The position numbers and the translations under genes were made by a program. Positions 16,035-23,245 of a stretch of 26,426 bases of DNA are shown piece by piece (the first letter of the stretch is position 1; each line of letters begins with the position of its first letter). The stretch spans positions 1 through 26,426 of the forward strand of contig JACRCS010000432.1 of the NCBI GenBank assembly GCA_016218905.1, written 5' to 3'. Source of the DNA: Deltaproteobacteria bacterium. Lineage in GTDB: Bacteria > Desulfobacterota_C > Deferrisomatia > Deferrisomatales > JACRMM01. Below the pieces are notes generated by a model. It saw only the letters and a list, made by a program, of their open reading frames with translations, had not been told where the DNA came from and did not search any database.

Positions 16035-16043
16035 CCTTCCTCC
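16035..16043 (-). promoter_or_regulatory. Shine-Dalgarno of the OmcS-like gene, complementary to riboswitch P1 strand
   Basis: The minus strand reads GGAGGAAGG here, 4 nt before the ATG. Its exact complement CCUUCCUCC occurs in the same leader RNA at 16137-16145, overlapping the 5' strand of riboswitch helix P1 (16136-16141). Nine continuous Watson-Crick pairs could therefore hide this site when P1 is not formed. Confidence 0.7.
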
Positions 16044-16057
16044 CTATGGTTTGGGTG

Positions 16058-16141
16058 CCTCCGGCGGCCCGGCCGTCCTGCATTCTCAGGACCCGTGGCT
16101 TTGCGTCCCCCGATTGCTCGGGGTTTGCCTTTTTTCGGAGG
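16058..16141 (-). promoter_or_regulatory. GEMM-I (cyclic di-GMP class I) riboswitch
   Basis: On the minus strand the leader shows the GEMM-I core. P1 is formed by CCUCCG (16136-16141) with CGGAGG (16058-16063). Then come AAAGGCAAACC, the stem CCCCGA-GCAA-UCGGGG with a GNRA tetraloop, GGGACGCAAAGCC, helix GUCC/GGAC, and the 3' arm GGCCGGGCCGCC. By alignment to the Vibrio Vc2 aptamer, the base at position 20 is G (first G of GGCAAACC) and A47 is present (GACGCA). Geobacter variants that sense 3',3'-cGAMP carry A at position 20, so c-di-GMP is the predicted ligand. The aptamer ends 27 nt before the ATG of the OmcS-like gene. Confidence 0.88.
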
Positions 16142-16233
16142 AAGGTGCCGGTCTTGCCGGCTAGTTCGTTAGACTCACAGTGACCTTCCTTGCTCCTCTC
16201 CTCGATCCTCCTTTCGCACGTTGACCGGGTTCC
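16142..16233 (-). other. Intergenic leader between the NHL gene and the riboswitch
   Basis: This 92-nt stretch has no gene. A small stem GCCGG-CAAGA-CCGGC lies just 5' of P1, and a TCACTGTGA palindrome occurs about 40 nt upstream of the aptamer. I see no sigma54 or good sigma70 promoter, so the riboswitch is probably read as part of the NHL transcript. Confidence 0.35.
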
Positions 16234-17244
16234 TCAGCCCCTGTCCGGTTTGATCACAGACGGGCTCCCGACGAGCGCGCCTCTGCTGGGAAAGCCGATC
16301 CGAAACACCTGGATCCGCCTGAGCATGCTCTCCAGGACGTAGAGCCGGTCCTTTCCGTCGGAGACGACTTTGCTCGGCATGTAGAACGTGCCGTATCCGT
16401 CCCCCAGCGCCCCGAATTCCTCGTAGAACTTCCCCTGCCGATCGAAGCAGGAGACCTTGCTCGTGACGGAGCTCAGCACGAACACGTGGCCGGCCTCGTC
16501 CGAAGCGAGTCCGGACGGGCGGGCGAGCTGCCCGTAGAGAACCCCGGGGGTGCCGTGCCGTTCGAACTTACCGGTTGCGGGATCGAGACGAACCCAGGAG
16601 TACGGCCGCATGTCTCCGAAGAGGAGCCGGCCGTCGCCGTCCACCGCGACCGCGGTGATGGCATTCGGCTGTCCTTCTCCCTTCAGGGAGATGACTCGAT
16701 GCGCCTCTCCGTCGGGGTCGACTCGGACCACGCCGCCCGCAGCCAGCAGGGCGTACACGCCTCCGTCCGGACCGGCGGCGAGGGACATCGGCCGCACGCG
16801 GCCCTTTTCCTCCGTGCCGGGAAGGAGAAAGGAGTCGAGGAAGGCACCGCGGTAATCGAGGACGGTCAGCCGAGGAGAGTTCAGGTGGGTCACGTAGATG
16901 CGCCCCCGGGCGTCCACAGCGACCTGGGAGGCCGCGCCCTCGGGGCTCTCTACCCGCAGCTCCTGTACGAACATGCCGTTTCGGTCGTAGATGAGGACGG
17001 CGTGGCGTCCCGGGTCGGTCACGTACAGTTCGCCGTGCTTCCGGTCGAAGAAGAGGTCCATCGGGGCCTTCAGCATGTCCGACCGGCCGCCGGCGTACTC
17101 GATGGCGTAGAGGAACTCGACGGTCATGAGGCCTCGGTCCCCTATGGCGGCCGAGGCAGGCGCGCTGGTCAGGAGAAGCAGCAGCACCCAGGCGGCCGCA
17201 CGGGCCCGGGCATTCCTCAGAGTTGTTGATTTCACGGTTTCCAC
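16234..17244 (-). CDS. NHL-repeat beta-propeller protein, exported, upstream of the OmcS-like gene
   Basis: The 336-residue product has a signal peptide (Arg-rich start, AAWVLLLLLTSAPASA-A) and about six NHL-type repeats: KAPMDLFFDRKHGELYVTDPGRHAV, ASQVAVDARGRIYVTHLNSPRL, MSLAAGPDGGVYALLA, ITAVAVDGDGRLLFGD, ARPSGLASDEAGHVFVLSS, MPSKVVSDGKDRLYVLES. The start is GTG at 17244 with GGAGGG (complement of 17252-17257) 7 nt upstream. It is a paralogue of the two NHL genes in the conduit operon. The order NHL gene then hexaheme cytochrome recalls the Geobacter omcS neighbourhood, where I remember an NHL-repeat gene directly upstream of omcS. It is probably co-transcribed with the OmcS-like gene from the sigma54 promoter at 17272-17287. 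Molecular role unknown. Confidence 0.85.
   Translation of the reverse strand: METVKSTTLRNARARAAAWVLLLLLTSAPASAAIGDRGLMTVEFLYAIEYAGGRSDMLKAPMDLFFDRKHGELYVTDPGRHAVLIYDRNGMFVQELRVESPEGAASQVAVDARGRIYVTHLNSPRLTVLDYRGAFLDSFLLPGTEEKGRVRPMSLAAGPDGGVYALLAAGGVVRVDPDGEAHRVISLKGEGQPNAITAVAVDGDGRLLFGDMRPYSWVRLDPATGKFERHGTPGVLYGQLARPSGLASDEAGHVFVLSSVTSKVSCFDRQGKFYEEFGALGDGYGTFYMPSKVVSDGKDRLYVLESMLRRIQVFRIGFPSRGALVGSPSVIKPDRG
17225..17236 (-). promoter_or_regulatory. Third TGAAATCA site, inside the NHL gene start
   Basis: The minus strand reads CGTGAAATCAAC, one base different from the composite consensus G(T/G)TGAAATCA(A/C)C of the two palindromes at 17390-17422. It lies in codons 4-7 of the NHL gene, downstream of the predicted transcription start. 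It may be a chance match or a third operator. Confidence 0.3.
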
Positions 17245-17271
17245 GGCTCGACCCTCCGGGCCCCGACCGAA

Positions 17272-17287
17272 AGCAAGCTATGTGCCA
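17272..17287 (-). promoter_or_regulatory. Sigma54 promoter of the NHL/OmcS-like unit
   Basis: The minus strand reads TGGCAC-ATAGC-TTGCT, matching the sigma54 consensus TGGCAC-N5-TTGC(A/T) with the required GG-N10-GC spacing. The predicted start is near 17261, leaving a leader of about 17 nt that still contains the GGAGGG ribosome-binding site. A sigma54-activating regulator is encoded 3 kb away. Confidence 0.8.
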
Positions 17288-17389
17288 TGGATCTGCTTCG
17301 TCCAAGAAACAATTGGATCGGCGGCAACTTGGAGCGTCCCGGCGGTGACACGGGATGCGGGGAGGCGGGAATTCAACACCCCGTGATTC

Positions 17390-17422
17390 GTTGAAATCAA
17401 CATGTCGATCGGTGAAATCACC
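17390..17422. promoter_or_regulatory. Paired 12-bp palindromes: candidate enhancer (UAS) for a sigma54 activator
   Basis: GTTGAAATCAAC (17390-17401) and GGTGAAATCACC (17411-17422) are both inverted repeats around a central AA and share TGAAATCA. Their centres are 21 bp apart, two helical turns. They lie about 135 and 156 bp upstream of the predicted minus-strand sigma54 start and about 165-186 bp upstream of the plus-strand candidate. This is the classic arrangement of NtrC-type enhancers. Confidence 0.7.
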
Positions 17423-17554
17423 AGGTTTGCCCAGATACGGGGCGCCGGCGAGAGAGGAGCCGGGCGGTGCTGCCACTCCCTACGCCGCATAACCCTGCTC
17501 CGACACTGGGTTTTTGCCCTCAAGACGCGTGCCGGAGCCCTCTGCCGCTCGGGA

Positions 17555-17570
17555 AGGCATGAAACTTGCG
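17555..17570 (+). promoter_or_regulatory. Candidate sigma54 promoter of the 12-heme Ig-domain cytochrome
   Basis: AGGCAT-GAAAC-TTGCG has GG-N10-GC spacing, GGCA in the -24 box and TTGC in the -12 box. The predicted start, near 17581, leaves a leader of about 187 nt containing the heptamer repeat. The match is weaker than the divergent promoter but shares its enhancer. Confidence 0.5.
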
Positions 17571-17643
17571 TAGTCGGTCCAAAGGCGCCTTCTGCGCTGG
17601 ATTCAAGAGGTGAGGTGTCGATTGTCAGTCAAAACCATCACCG

Positions 17644-17706
17644 ATTACCAATTACCAATAACTGATAACTGATAACTGATAACCGATAACTGATAACTGA
17701 TAACTA
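17644..17706. repeat. AT-rich heptamer tandem repeat (9 units)
   Basis: Nine consecutive 7-bp units run across 63 bp: ATTACCA twice, ATAACTG three times, ATAACCG once, ATAACTG twice, ATAACTA once. It is very AT-rich against a GC-rich background. It lies in the predicted leader of the gene at 17768. Similar degenerate heptamer repeats occur between genes in many bacteria. Confidence 0.9.
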
Positions 17707-17767
17707 GTACCCCTGCGGCGCGGCAGCGAACCCGATCCGTTTGACGCACTTTCCACGGAGGGTCTCC

Positions 17768-20353
17768 ATGATCCAGCAGCTTCGCGAACATCATCGCACC
17801 TGTCGTACCAGACGGCCTGCCCGGGGCTCCATACTGCTCTCCGTCCTGCTTGCCGCGGCCCTCTCTGCGGCCACCTTCGTACAAGCGGCGGATACCGAGC
17901 CCCCTACGATCACGGTGCGCGCCTACGGCTGGTACCCGGTGGTCCAGGACGGGATGACGATCACGGACGGCATGCTGAGATTCCAGGCCGATGTATACGA
18001 TGCCTCGAACATCTACACCGCACCGACCCTGACGCTGGACGGGACCCCCCTTCCGGCGTCGATTGGGCACCCGGAACCCGGCGACGACGGCGAGGGCGAC
18101 TGGGACTGGACCACGTGGTGGGTGTCCTACTCCGGCCCGATTGCCGGTGGCTCCCACACGCTCGTGCTCACGGCGACCGATAGCGTCGGGAATACGGCCG
18201 CGAAGACCTTTCGGCTGACGGTAGCCAGCCAGACGACGATTACCGAGTTCGCGCCGGTGACCTACGGCGCCAACCTGCGGCCCGTCATCTCAGCCCGGGT
18301 GAACACCGGGCTGAGCGCCGGGTCCATCGTCCTGACCGTGGACGGCAAGACCGTGGCTCCCGCCTACGATGCCGCGACAGGACGCGTGACCTACACGCCG
18401 GCCGAAGACCTCGCGGACGAGACCTACCATACCGTCGTGCTGACCGTGGCGGACAAGAGCCAGCTCTGGCAATTCTATACGTCGACGTACCCGGACATGG
18501 CCGACTCGAACATCGGGAGCTGCACACCGTGTCACGTTTCTTACGGCACCGCCGAGTGGGCCTGGGGCAGCACGTTCACGCCCCTTCCCTGGGAAGGAGT
18601 ACACGCCGCGAGGGTCAGGTTCGGTGGAGTTTGGCATGAAAGCGGCGGGAGCGACTGCGGGGTGTGCCACAAGGAAGGCGGGGCTTCCGGAATCGAAGTG
18701 CAGTCCCAGGAGTTCACCTTCTGCGGCCAGTGCCACGGAAGGCCCGGCGACTGGCTCGGCTACGGCAGCGGCTGGTACCACGGGCAGCACGAGAGCATCA
18801 CGTACGCGCCCTATAAGCGCGATCCGACGGTCCCGATCCGGATCGGCCAAAACCGCGAGACGGTGGACTGCATCGTCTGCCATCAGCCGGGCGTGTCGAT
18901 GCTCACAACCGCCGGGACAGAGGTGCCGAGCCACGACGTCCCGGAGTTGCACAAAACCGCCTTGCCCGACTGCACCGAGTGCCACGCTCAATCCCTCGCC
19001 CGTGAGCACGCCCGTGCGGATAGGACGACGAGCGACGGTCGCCCGGTCACGTGCAGCACCTGTCACCTGAGCTCCGCGCTCGAGGTAGTCGGCGCGATCG
19101 CCACCGGCAACACGGACTGCTTCGGCTGCCATTCGGAGGGTTCGCACCCGGGTCACTCGGCGGCGACGCCCGGAAGCGGCTCGATCACCGTCTTTCCCGA
19201 TGACGGTCACGACGATGCCGGGTGGAGGGGCGAGAGGCCTTACTTCGCCGTAACCGTGGAGTGTACGATCTGCCACACCACTGATCTGCCTCGAGCTCAC
19301 GGCAACCATTGCGCGACTTGTCACCCGAGCCCCCAGGACACCCTCGGCACCTGGACGAAGGGTTGCCAGCAGGGCGGCTGTCACCCCTCCTATCACGCGG
19401 ATTCGACCAAGAGCCACGCGCCCTTTGAAGACGCCTACGATGAAGGGAACGACTGCAGCCGCTGCCACGGTGCCTACTGGCAAGTGGCGCAGGCGAGCTG
19501 CCTCAACTGCCACTCGGCCTACGTGTCAGAAGATGTCACCCCGCCCAGCACGGCATCGAACGCTCAGACTACGTACGTCGGGCCGGCGAGGATCGAGTTC
19601 TCGATCACGGACAACGGAAAGGTGGGCGTCGGAAGAACCTTCTACAAGCTGGACGGCGGGGCCGTGACGGCCGCCGGCAAGAACCTGTTCGTCGTGGCTC
19701 CCGGCTCGCACACGCTTGAGTTCTGGTCCAAGGACCAGGCCGGAAACACCGAGCCGGTGCATCAGACGGCCTCGTTCACGGTGATCGCCGACACGACACC
19801 TCCGGAGACCACGTCGGACGCACGGGCCAGCTATTACAACGGAGCGGTGATCAGGCTGTCGGCGTCGGACGCGAGCACCCTGGGGGTGAAAGCGACCTAC
19901 TACCGCCTCAACGGCGGCCCCGCTCAGACGGGGACGAGGGTCGTCCTCCCCGCCACCAGCGGGACGATCTCCTACTCGCTGGCGTTCTGGTCCGAGGACT
20001 GGTCCGGCAACGTGGAGTCCCCGAAGACCGTAGGCTTCACCGTGAGCAGCGGAGGCGGGACGCTCCGCCTCATCTGGGGAGACAGCGACGTGAGCGGTTC
20101 GCCCTGCTCCTACGATCCCGAGGCCAACGCGAGGTGGACGGTCCGGTCCGGCGAGTGGGGTCCGGTGGTCGCCTCCGGCGCCGGCGGCTGCCCCAGTTGG
20201 AGCGGGGTCGCGGACCTGTCCGTCCCCCTGAGCACCACCCCCTACTCGGTCGTCATCGACTGGTGGGACAGCTGGGAGGGCTATTACGAGCAGACCTACT
20301 TCCCGAGCGTCGTCGTCACGGCACCCGGGCAGGTCGTCAGGCTCGTCTACTGA
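17768..20353 (+). CDS. Multidomain 12-heme cytochrome with Ig-like and OmpL47-like domains
   Basis: The 861-residue product has a Sec signal (RGSILLSVLLAAALSAATFVQA-A). Two Ig-like beta domains come first (about 42-240; the first contains GSHTLVLTATDSVGNTAAKTF). The heme domain (252-582) follows, with 11 CxxCH motifs (CTPCH, CGVCH, CGQCH, CIVCH, CTECH, CSTCH, CFGCH, CTICH, CATCH, CSRCH, CLNCH) and one CQQGGCH (CX4CH). Two OmpL47-like repeats come next (each starts TPP-x-T and contains YKLDGG / YRLNGG, then LEFWSKDQAGN / LAFWSEDWSGN). A C-terminal beta domain of about 85 residues ends in VRLVY. I chose the ATG at 17768 because GGAGGG lies 5 nt upstream; the TTG at 17741 has no such site. Probably cell-surface or extracellular, with the Ig-like arms binding the surface, other cytochromes or minerals (inference). 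Confidence 0.9.
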   Translation: MIQQLREHHRTCRTRRPARGSILLSVLLAAALSAATFVQAADTEPPTITVRAYGWYPVVQDGMTITDGMLRFQADVYDASNIYTAPTLTLDGTPLPASIGHPEPGDDGEGDWDWTTWWVSYSGPIAGGSHTLVLTATDSVGNTAAKTFRLTVASQTTITEFAPVTYGANLRPVISARVNTGLSAGSIVLTVDGKTVAPAYDAATGRVTYTPAEDLADETYHTVVLTVADKSQLWQFYTSTYPDMADSNIGSCTPCHVSYGTAEWAWGSTFTPLPWEGVHAARVRFGGVWHESGGSDCGVCHKEGGASGIEVQSQEFTFCGQCHGRPGDWLGYGSGWYHGQHESITYAPYKRDPTVPIRIGQNRETVDCIVCHQPGVSMLTTAGTEVPSHDVPELHKTALPDCTECHAQSLAREHARADRTTSDGRPVTCSTCHLSSALEVVGAIATGNTDCFGCHSEGSHPGHSAATPGSGSITVFPDDGHDDAGWRGERPYFAVTVECTICHTTDLPRAHGNHCATCHPSPQDTLGTWTKGCQQGGCHPSYHADSTKSHAPFEDAYDEGNDCSRCHGAYWQVAQASCLNCHSAYVSEDVTPPSTASNAQTTYVGPARIEFSITDNGKVGVGRTFYKLDGGAVTAAGKNLFVVAPGSHTLEFWSKDQAGNTEPVHQTASFTVIADTTPPETTSDARASYYNGAVIRLSASDASTLGVKATYYRLNGGPAQTGTRVVLPATSGTISYSLAFWSEDWSGNVESPKTVGFTVSSGGGTLRLIWGDSDVSGSPCSYDPEANARWTVRSGEWGPVVASGAGGCPSWSGVADLSVPLSTTPYSVVIDWWDSWEGYYEQTYFPSVVVTAPGQVVRLVY

Positions 20354-20375
20354 GCTGGAGAGAAAGACGGGCGGG

Positions 20376-21755
20376 TCAGTCGATGCCGTACTTGGTGAGC
20401 TGGTAGCGCAGGGCCTCGTAGCTGATCCCCAGGAGACGTGCCGCCTGGGTCTTGTTGCCGGCGGCGCGTTCGACCGCCTGCCGGATGAGGTCCCGCTTCA
20501 GCTCCTCCAGGGAGAGACCGCTCTCCGGTAGCTTGAAGGGCCGCTCATCGGAGCGGGTGCTGCCTCTCGAGCGGATTTCCAAGGGAAGGTGCTCGGGTCC
20601 GACCCAATCGGCGCTCTCCAGGACGACGATGCGCTCGATGACGTTCCTCAGTTCTCGAACGTTGCCGGGCCAGTCGTACCGGAGCAGCATCTGCTCGCAC
20701 TCGGGAGTGAAGCCTTGGATCGGGCGCTTGCTGTACCTCGCGCAGAAGTGGGAGGCGAAGTAGTTGGCGAGGTCGACGATATCGTGCCCCCGGTCCCTCA
20801 GGGCCGGGACCTGGAGGGAGAAGGCGTTGAGCCGATAGTACACGTCCATTCGGAAGCGGCCGCTCGTGCCGGCGGCGAGGAGGTCGCGGTTCGTACTCGC
20901 GAGCACCATCGCATTGACAGGGATCTCGTTCTTGCCGCCGATGCGCCGGAGTGAGCGTTCTTCCAAAACGCGCAGCAGCTTTGTCTGAAGCGAGAGAGGC
21001 ATGTCGCCGATCTCGTCCAGGAGGACCGTCCCTCCCTGTGCCAATTCAAAGACGCCCTTCTTCTCGGATTTGGCATCCGTGAAGGCGCCCTTCTCGTGCC
21101 CGAAGAGTTCGCTTTCGATGAGGCTCTCGGGCAGAGCCGTACAGTTGACGCCGATGAACGGAGCGAAACCCGACGACGAGCCGAAACACGCTTCGTGAAG
21201 GGCGCGCGCTACGAGTTCCTTTCCGGTCCCGCTTTCGCCGGTGATGAGAACCGTGCTGACCCGCGCCTCGGCCAAGCGGCGGATCTTCTCCCTGAGGGCG
21301 CCCATCGGAGGAGAGTCCCCGACGATCGGATAGTTGGGGCGGTCCGAATCGACTTTCCTCCGGTAGTCGAGCTCCCGCTCGAGCCTTTTCTTCTCCAGAA
21401 TCTTGCGAAGGACGATCTTCACCTCTTCGAGGTCGTAGGGCTTGGTGAGGTAGTCCGCGGCCCCCAACTTCATGGCGCGAATGGCGGAGCCTGCCGTCCG
21501 GTCGGCCGTGAGCATCACCACTTCGGCCCCCACACCCTTCTTGCGTAGCCGTTCCAGCACATCGAGGCCGCTCCCGTCGGGCAACGTGATATCGAGCAGA
21601 ATCACGTCCGGCGACCACGCCTCGACCTGTTCCAGGAGCCCGTTGGCCGCGCAAGCGGTGGCGATGTCGTAGCCCGCCTTCTTCAGGGAACGGCTCACCA
21701 TCGAGAGGGTGAGCTCGTCGTCCTCGACCAGGAGGATCCGCGCCTTAGAGCCCAA
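20376..21755 (-). CDS. Sigma54-dependent response regulator (NtrC family)
   Basis: The 459-residue product has a receiver domain (acidic pair ED12D13, phosphoacceptor Asp55 in VILLDITLPDGSGLDVL, Lys in LTKPYD). The AAA+ domain has Walker A GESGTGKE, Walker B GGTVLLDEIGDMP and the sigma54-contact loop GAFTDA, a common variant of GAFTGA. It ends in a Fis-type helix-turn-helix (NKTQAARLLGISYEALRYQL). The start is TTG at 21755 with AAGGAG 9 nt upstream, inside the 3' end of the histidine kinase gene (11-nt overlap). It is the obvious partner of that kinase. The likely targets are the sigma54 promoters at 17272-17287 and 17555-17570 via the palindromes at 17390-17422 (inference). Its stop lies 22 bp from the convergent cytochrome gene. 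Confidence 0.93.
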   Translation of the reverse strand: MGSKARILLVEDDELTLSMVSRSLKKAGYDIATACAANGLLEQVEAWSPDVILLDITLPDGSGLDVLERLRKKGVGAEVVMLTADRTAGSAIRAMKLGAADYLTKPYDLEEVKIVLRKILEKKRLERELDYRRKVDSDRPNYPIVGDSPPMGALREKIRRLAEARVSTVLITGESGTGKELVARALHEACFGSSSGFAPFIGVNCTALPESLIESELFGHEKGAFTDAKSEKKGVFELAQGGTVLLDEIGDMPLSLQTKLLRVLEERSLRRIGGKNEIPVNAMVLASTNRDLLAAGTSGRFRMDVYYRLNAFSLQVPALRDRGHDIVDLANYFASHFCARYSKRPIQGFTPECEQMLLRYDWPGNVRELRNVIERIVVLESADWVGPEHLPLEIRSRGSTRSDERPFKLPESGLSLEELKRDLIRQAVERAAGNKTQAARLLGISYEALRYQLTKYGID

Positions 21756-23199
21756 CGGAAAGCTCTCCTTGTGTGATGACGGGCAGCCGGACGGTGAAGC
21801 AAGCGCCCCCCTCGGGCCCTTTCGCGACGCTCACCGAGCCACCCTGTTGCTCGATCAGCCGCTTCGTGATCGCCAGGCCCAGACCGGTTCCGTTCCTTTT
21901 TCTCGTGAAGAACGGCTCAAAGATCCTCTCCCGGAGCTCTTCGTCCACACCGGGCCCGGTATCCGCGATGTCCACCCGAATCGAGTCCGCTTCCAGGCAG
22001 CTCCGCGCGGTGACGACCCCGCCGTGGGGCATCGCCTCCACGGCGTTGATGAGGAGATTGAGGCAGATCTGCACCAGCTGCTTCGGATCGGCTATCGTGC
22101 GCGGGAGGTGCGGGTCGAGGACGCTCCTGACCTCGATGGCCGTCTCTCCCGTCCTCCCGGCGAGGCGGTGATGCATCGAGAACATGACCGCCGTCTCGAT
22201 CACTTCGTTGACGTCGACGGTCTTTCGCTCCGGTTTGGGGGGCCTGGCGTAGTCGAGAAGGTTCCCCATGAGGGTCTCGATCCGGTCCACCTCCCCGTTG
22301 ACCCGCTCGAACGCGATCCGGTCGTCGGGCGACAAGATCATGTCTTCGGAAAGAACCCGAAGAGAGACCTTGATCGCGTTGAGCGGATTGTGAATCTCGT
22401 GGGCGAGGCTGGCAGCCATCTCACCGCAGAGGGCCAGCTGCTCCGTCCTCTGCATCTTCGTCATCTGGTCCTTGAGGGAGTCGGCCATCCGGTTGAAGGA
22501 GTCCCCCACCGCCTTGAACTCGTCCTTGAGCCCCTCGAGCCGGTAGCCGAGATCGCCTGCCTCGAGCCTCTGCGTCCCCTCCAGGAGCACTTCGACCGGA
22601 CGGGCAAAGGAACGGACGAACATCAGGCTGAGCCCGATGGCGAGCAGAGGACCGATCCCGAGGAGAACATAGACGACGAGATTCGTCCTTCTGATGGCTG
22701 CGAGGGCCTCGTACGTCCTGTGGCGAAGCCTCTGGGACGTGAACTCGAGCAACTCGTGGAGCTCGTTGAGGAGCACGGTGCCTTCGAGGAACGCCGCGTC
22801 CTCTTCCCTGGAGAGCCGCTCGGGGCCCCCGACCACCGTCATGACCCGGCTGATCGCGTCCTCGTAACGGAGGATGTGGGCGTGAAGATCGGAGAGCCTC
22901 GCCTTGGCCGCGGCACTGTGATGGCAGGAGAAGCACTCTTTCGCCTCAGCTTCCATTCTCCTGACTTGGCCGATCAGCGTGTCGGGCCCCTCGGAAAAAC
23001 GCGTGTCCTTCGCTTTCAGCCCCGACTGGACGGTCTTGGTCTGGAAGAGGAGGTGCTCGCGGAGGATCTCCACCTGGTGAAGGCGGATCAGCATGTCGAG
23101 GGAAGCCGTTCCGGTCCGCACCTGGCTGACCATGAAGGCCCCGGCCAGGAAGAACGCGAGGCAAAAGAGCGCCGTGGCGATGAGGGCCTTCCTCTTCAT
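21745..23199 (-). CDS. Heme-c-binding membrane sensor histidine kinase
   Basis: The 484-residue product has TM1 at about 5-25, a periplasmic domain at about 26-172 and TM2 at about 174-195, then HAMP (about 196-248). HisKA follows with His267 (LAHEIHNPL), and HATPase_c with NLLINAVEAM, DTGPGV and GTGLGLAI. The periplasmic domain is mostly helical and contains CFSCHH at 89-94, a covalent heme-c site. Because it lies between two membrane segments, it is on the side where c-type hemes are attached. The kinase could sense redox state or a heme ligand. It lies between the PhnD-like protein gene and its response regulator gene, so all three form one signalling operon. Confidence 0.92.
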   Translation of the reverse strand: MKRKALIATALFCLAFFLAGAFMVSQVRTGTASLDMLIRLHQVEILREHLLFQTKTVQSGLKAKDTRFSEGPDTLIGQVRRMEAEAKECFSCHHSAAAKARLSDLHAHILRYEDAISRVMTVVGGPERLSREEDAAFLEGTVLLNELHELLEFTSQRLRHRTYEALAAIRRTNLVVYVLLGIGPLLAIGLSLMFVRSFARPVEVLLEGTQRLEAGDLGYRLEGLKDEFKAVGDSFNRMADSLKDQMTKMQRTEQLALCGEMAASLAHEIHNPLNAIKVSLRVLSEDMILSPDDRIAFERVNGEVDRIETLMGNLLDYARPPKPERKTVDVNEVIETAVMFSMHHRLAGRTGETAIEVRSVLDPHLPRTIADPKQLVQICLNLLINAVEAMPHGGVVTARSCLEADSIRVDIADTGPGVDEELRERIFEPFFTRKRNGTGLGLAITKRLIEQQGGSVSVAKGPEGGACFTVRLPVITQGELSVGL

Positions 23200-23245
23200 C
23201 CGGCCCCCCCGCCCCGGCGACCGTCTCTCCTAGGCTCTCCAGCGG

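Noticed and set aside
14432..16183. 583-codon plus-strand open frame opposite the OmcS-like gene
   Set aside because: Antisense shadow; it would run through the riboswitch and has no domain.
17424..17432. GGGCAAACC on the minus strand as a possible second GEMM riboswitch
   Set aside because: The partner GGGACGCAAAGCC, the GNRA stem and a P1 helix are missing nearby.
17644..17706. Heptamer repeat as a CRISPR array or plasmid iteron origin
   Set aside because: No spacers, units are only 7 bp, and there is no replication or cas gene nearby.
21050..21110. GAFTDA instead of GAFTGA as evidence that the regulator is inactive
   Set aside because: GAFTDA is a frequent natural variant in active sigma54 activators, and all other ATPase motifs are intact.
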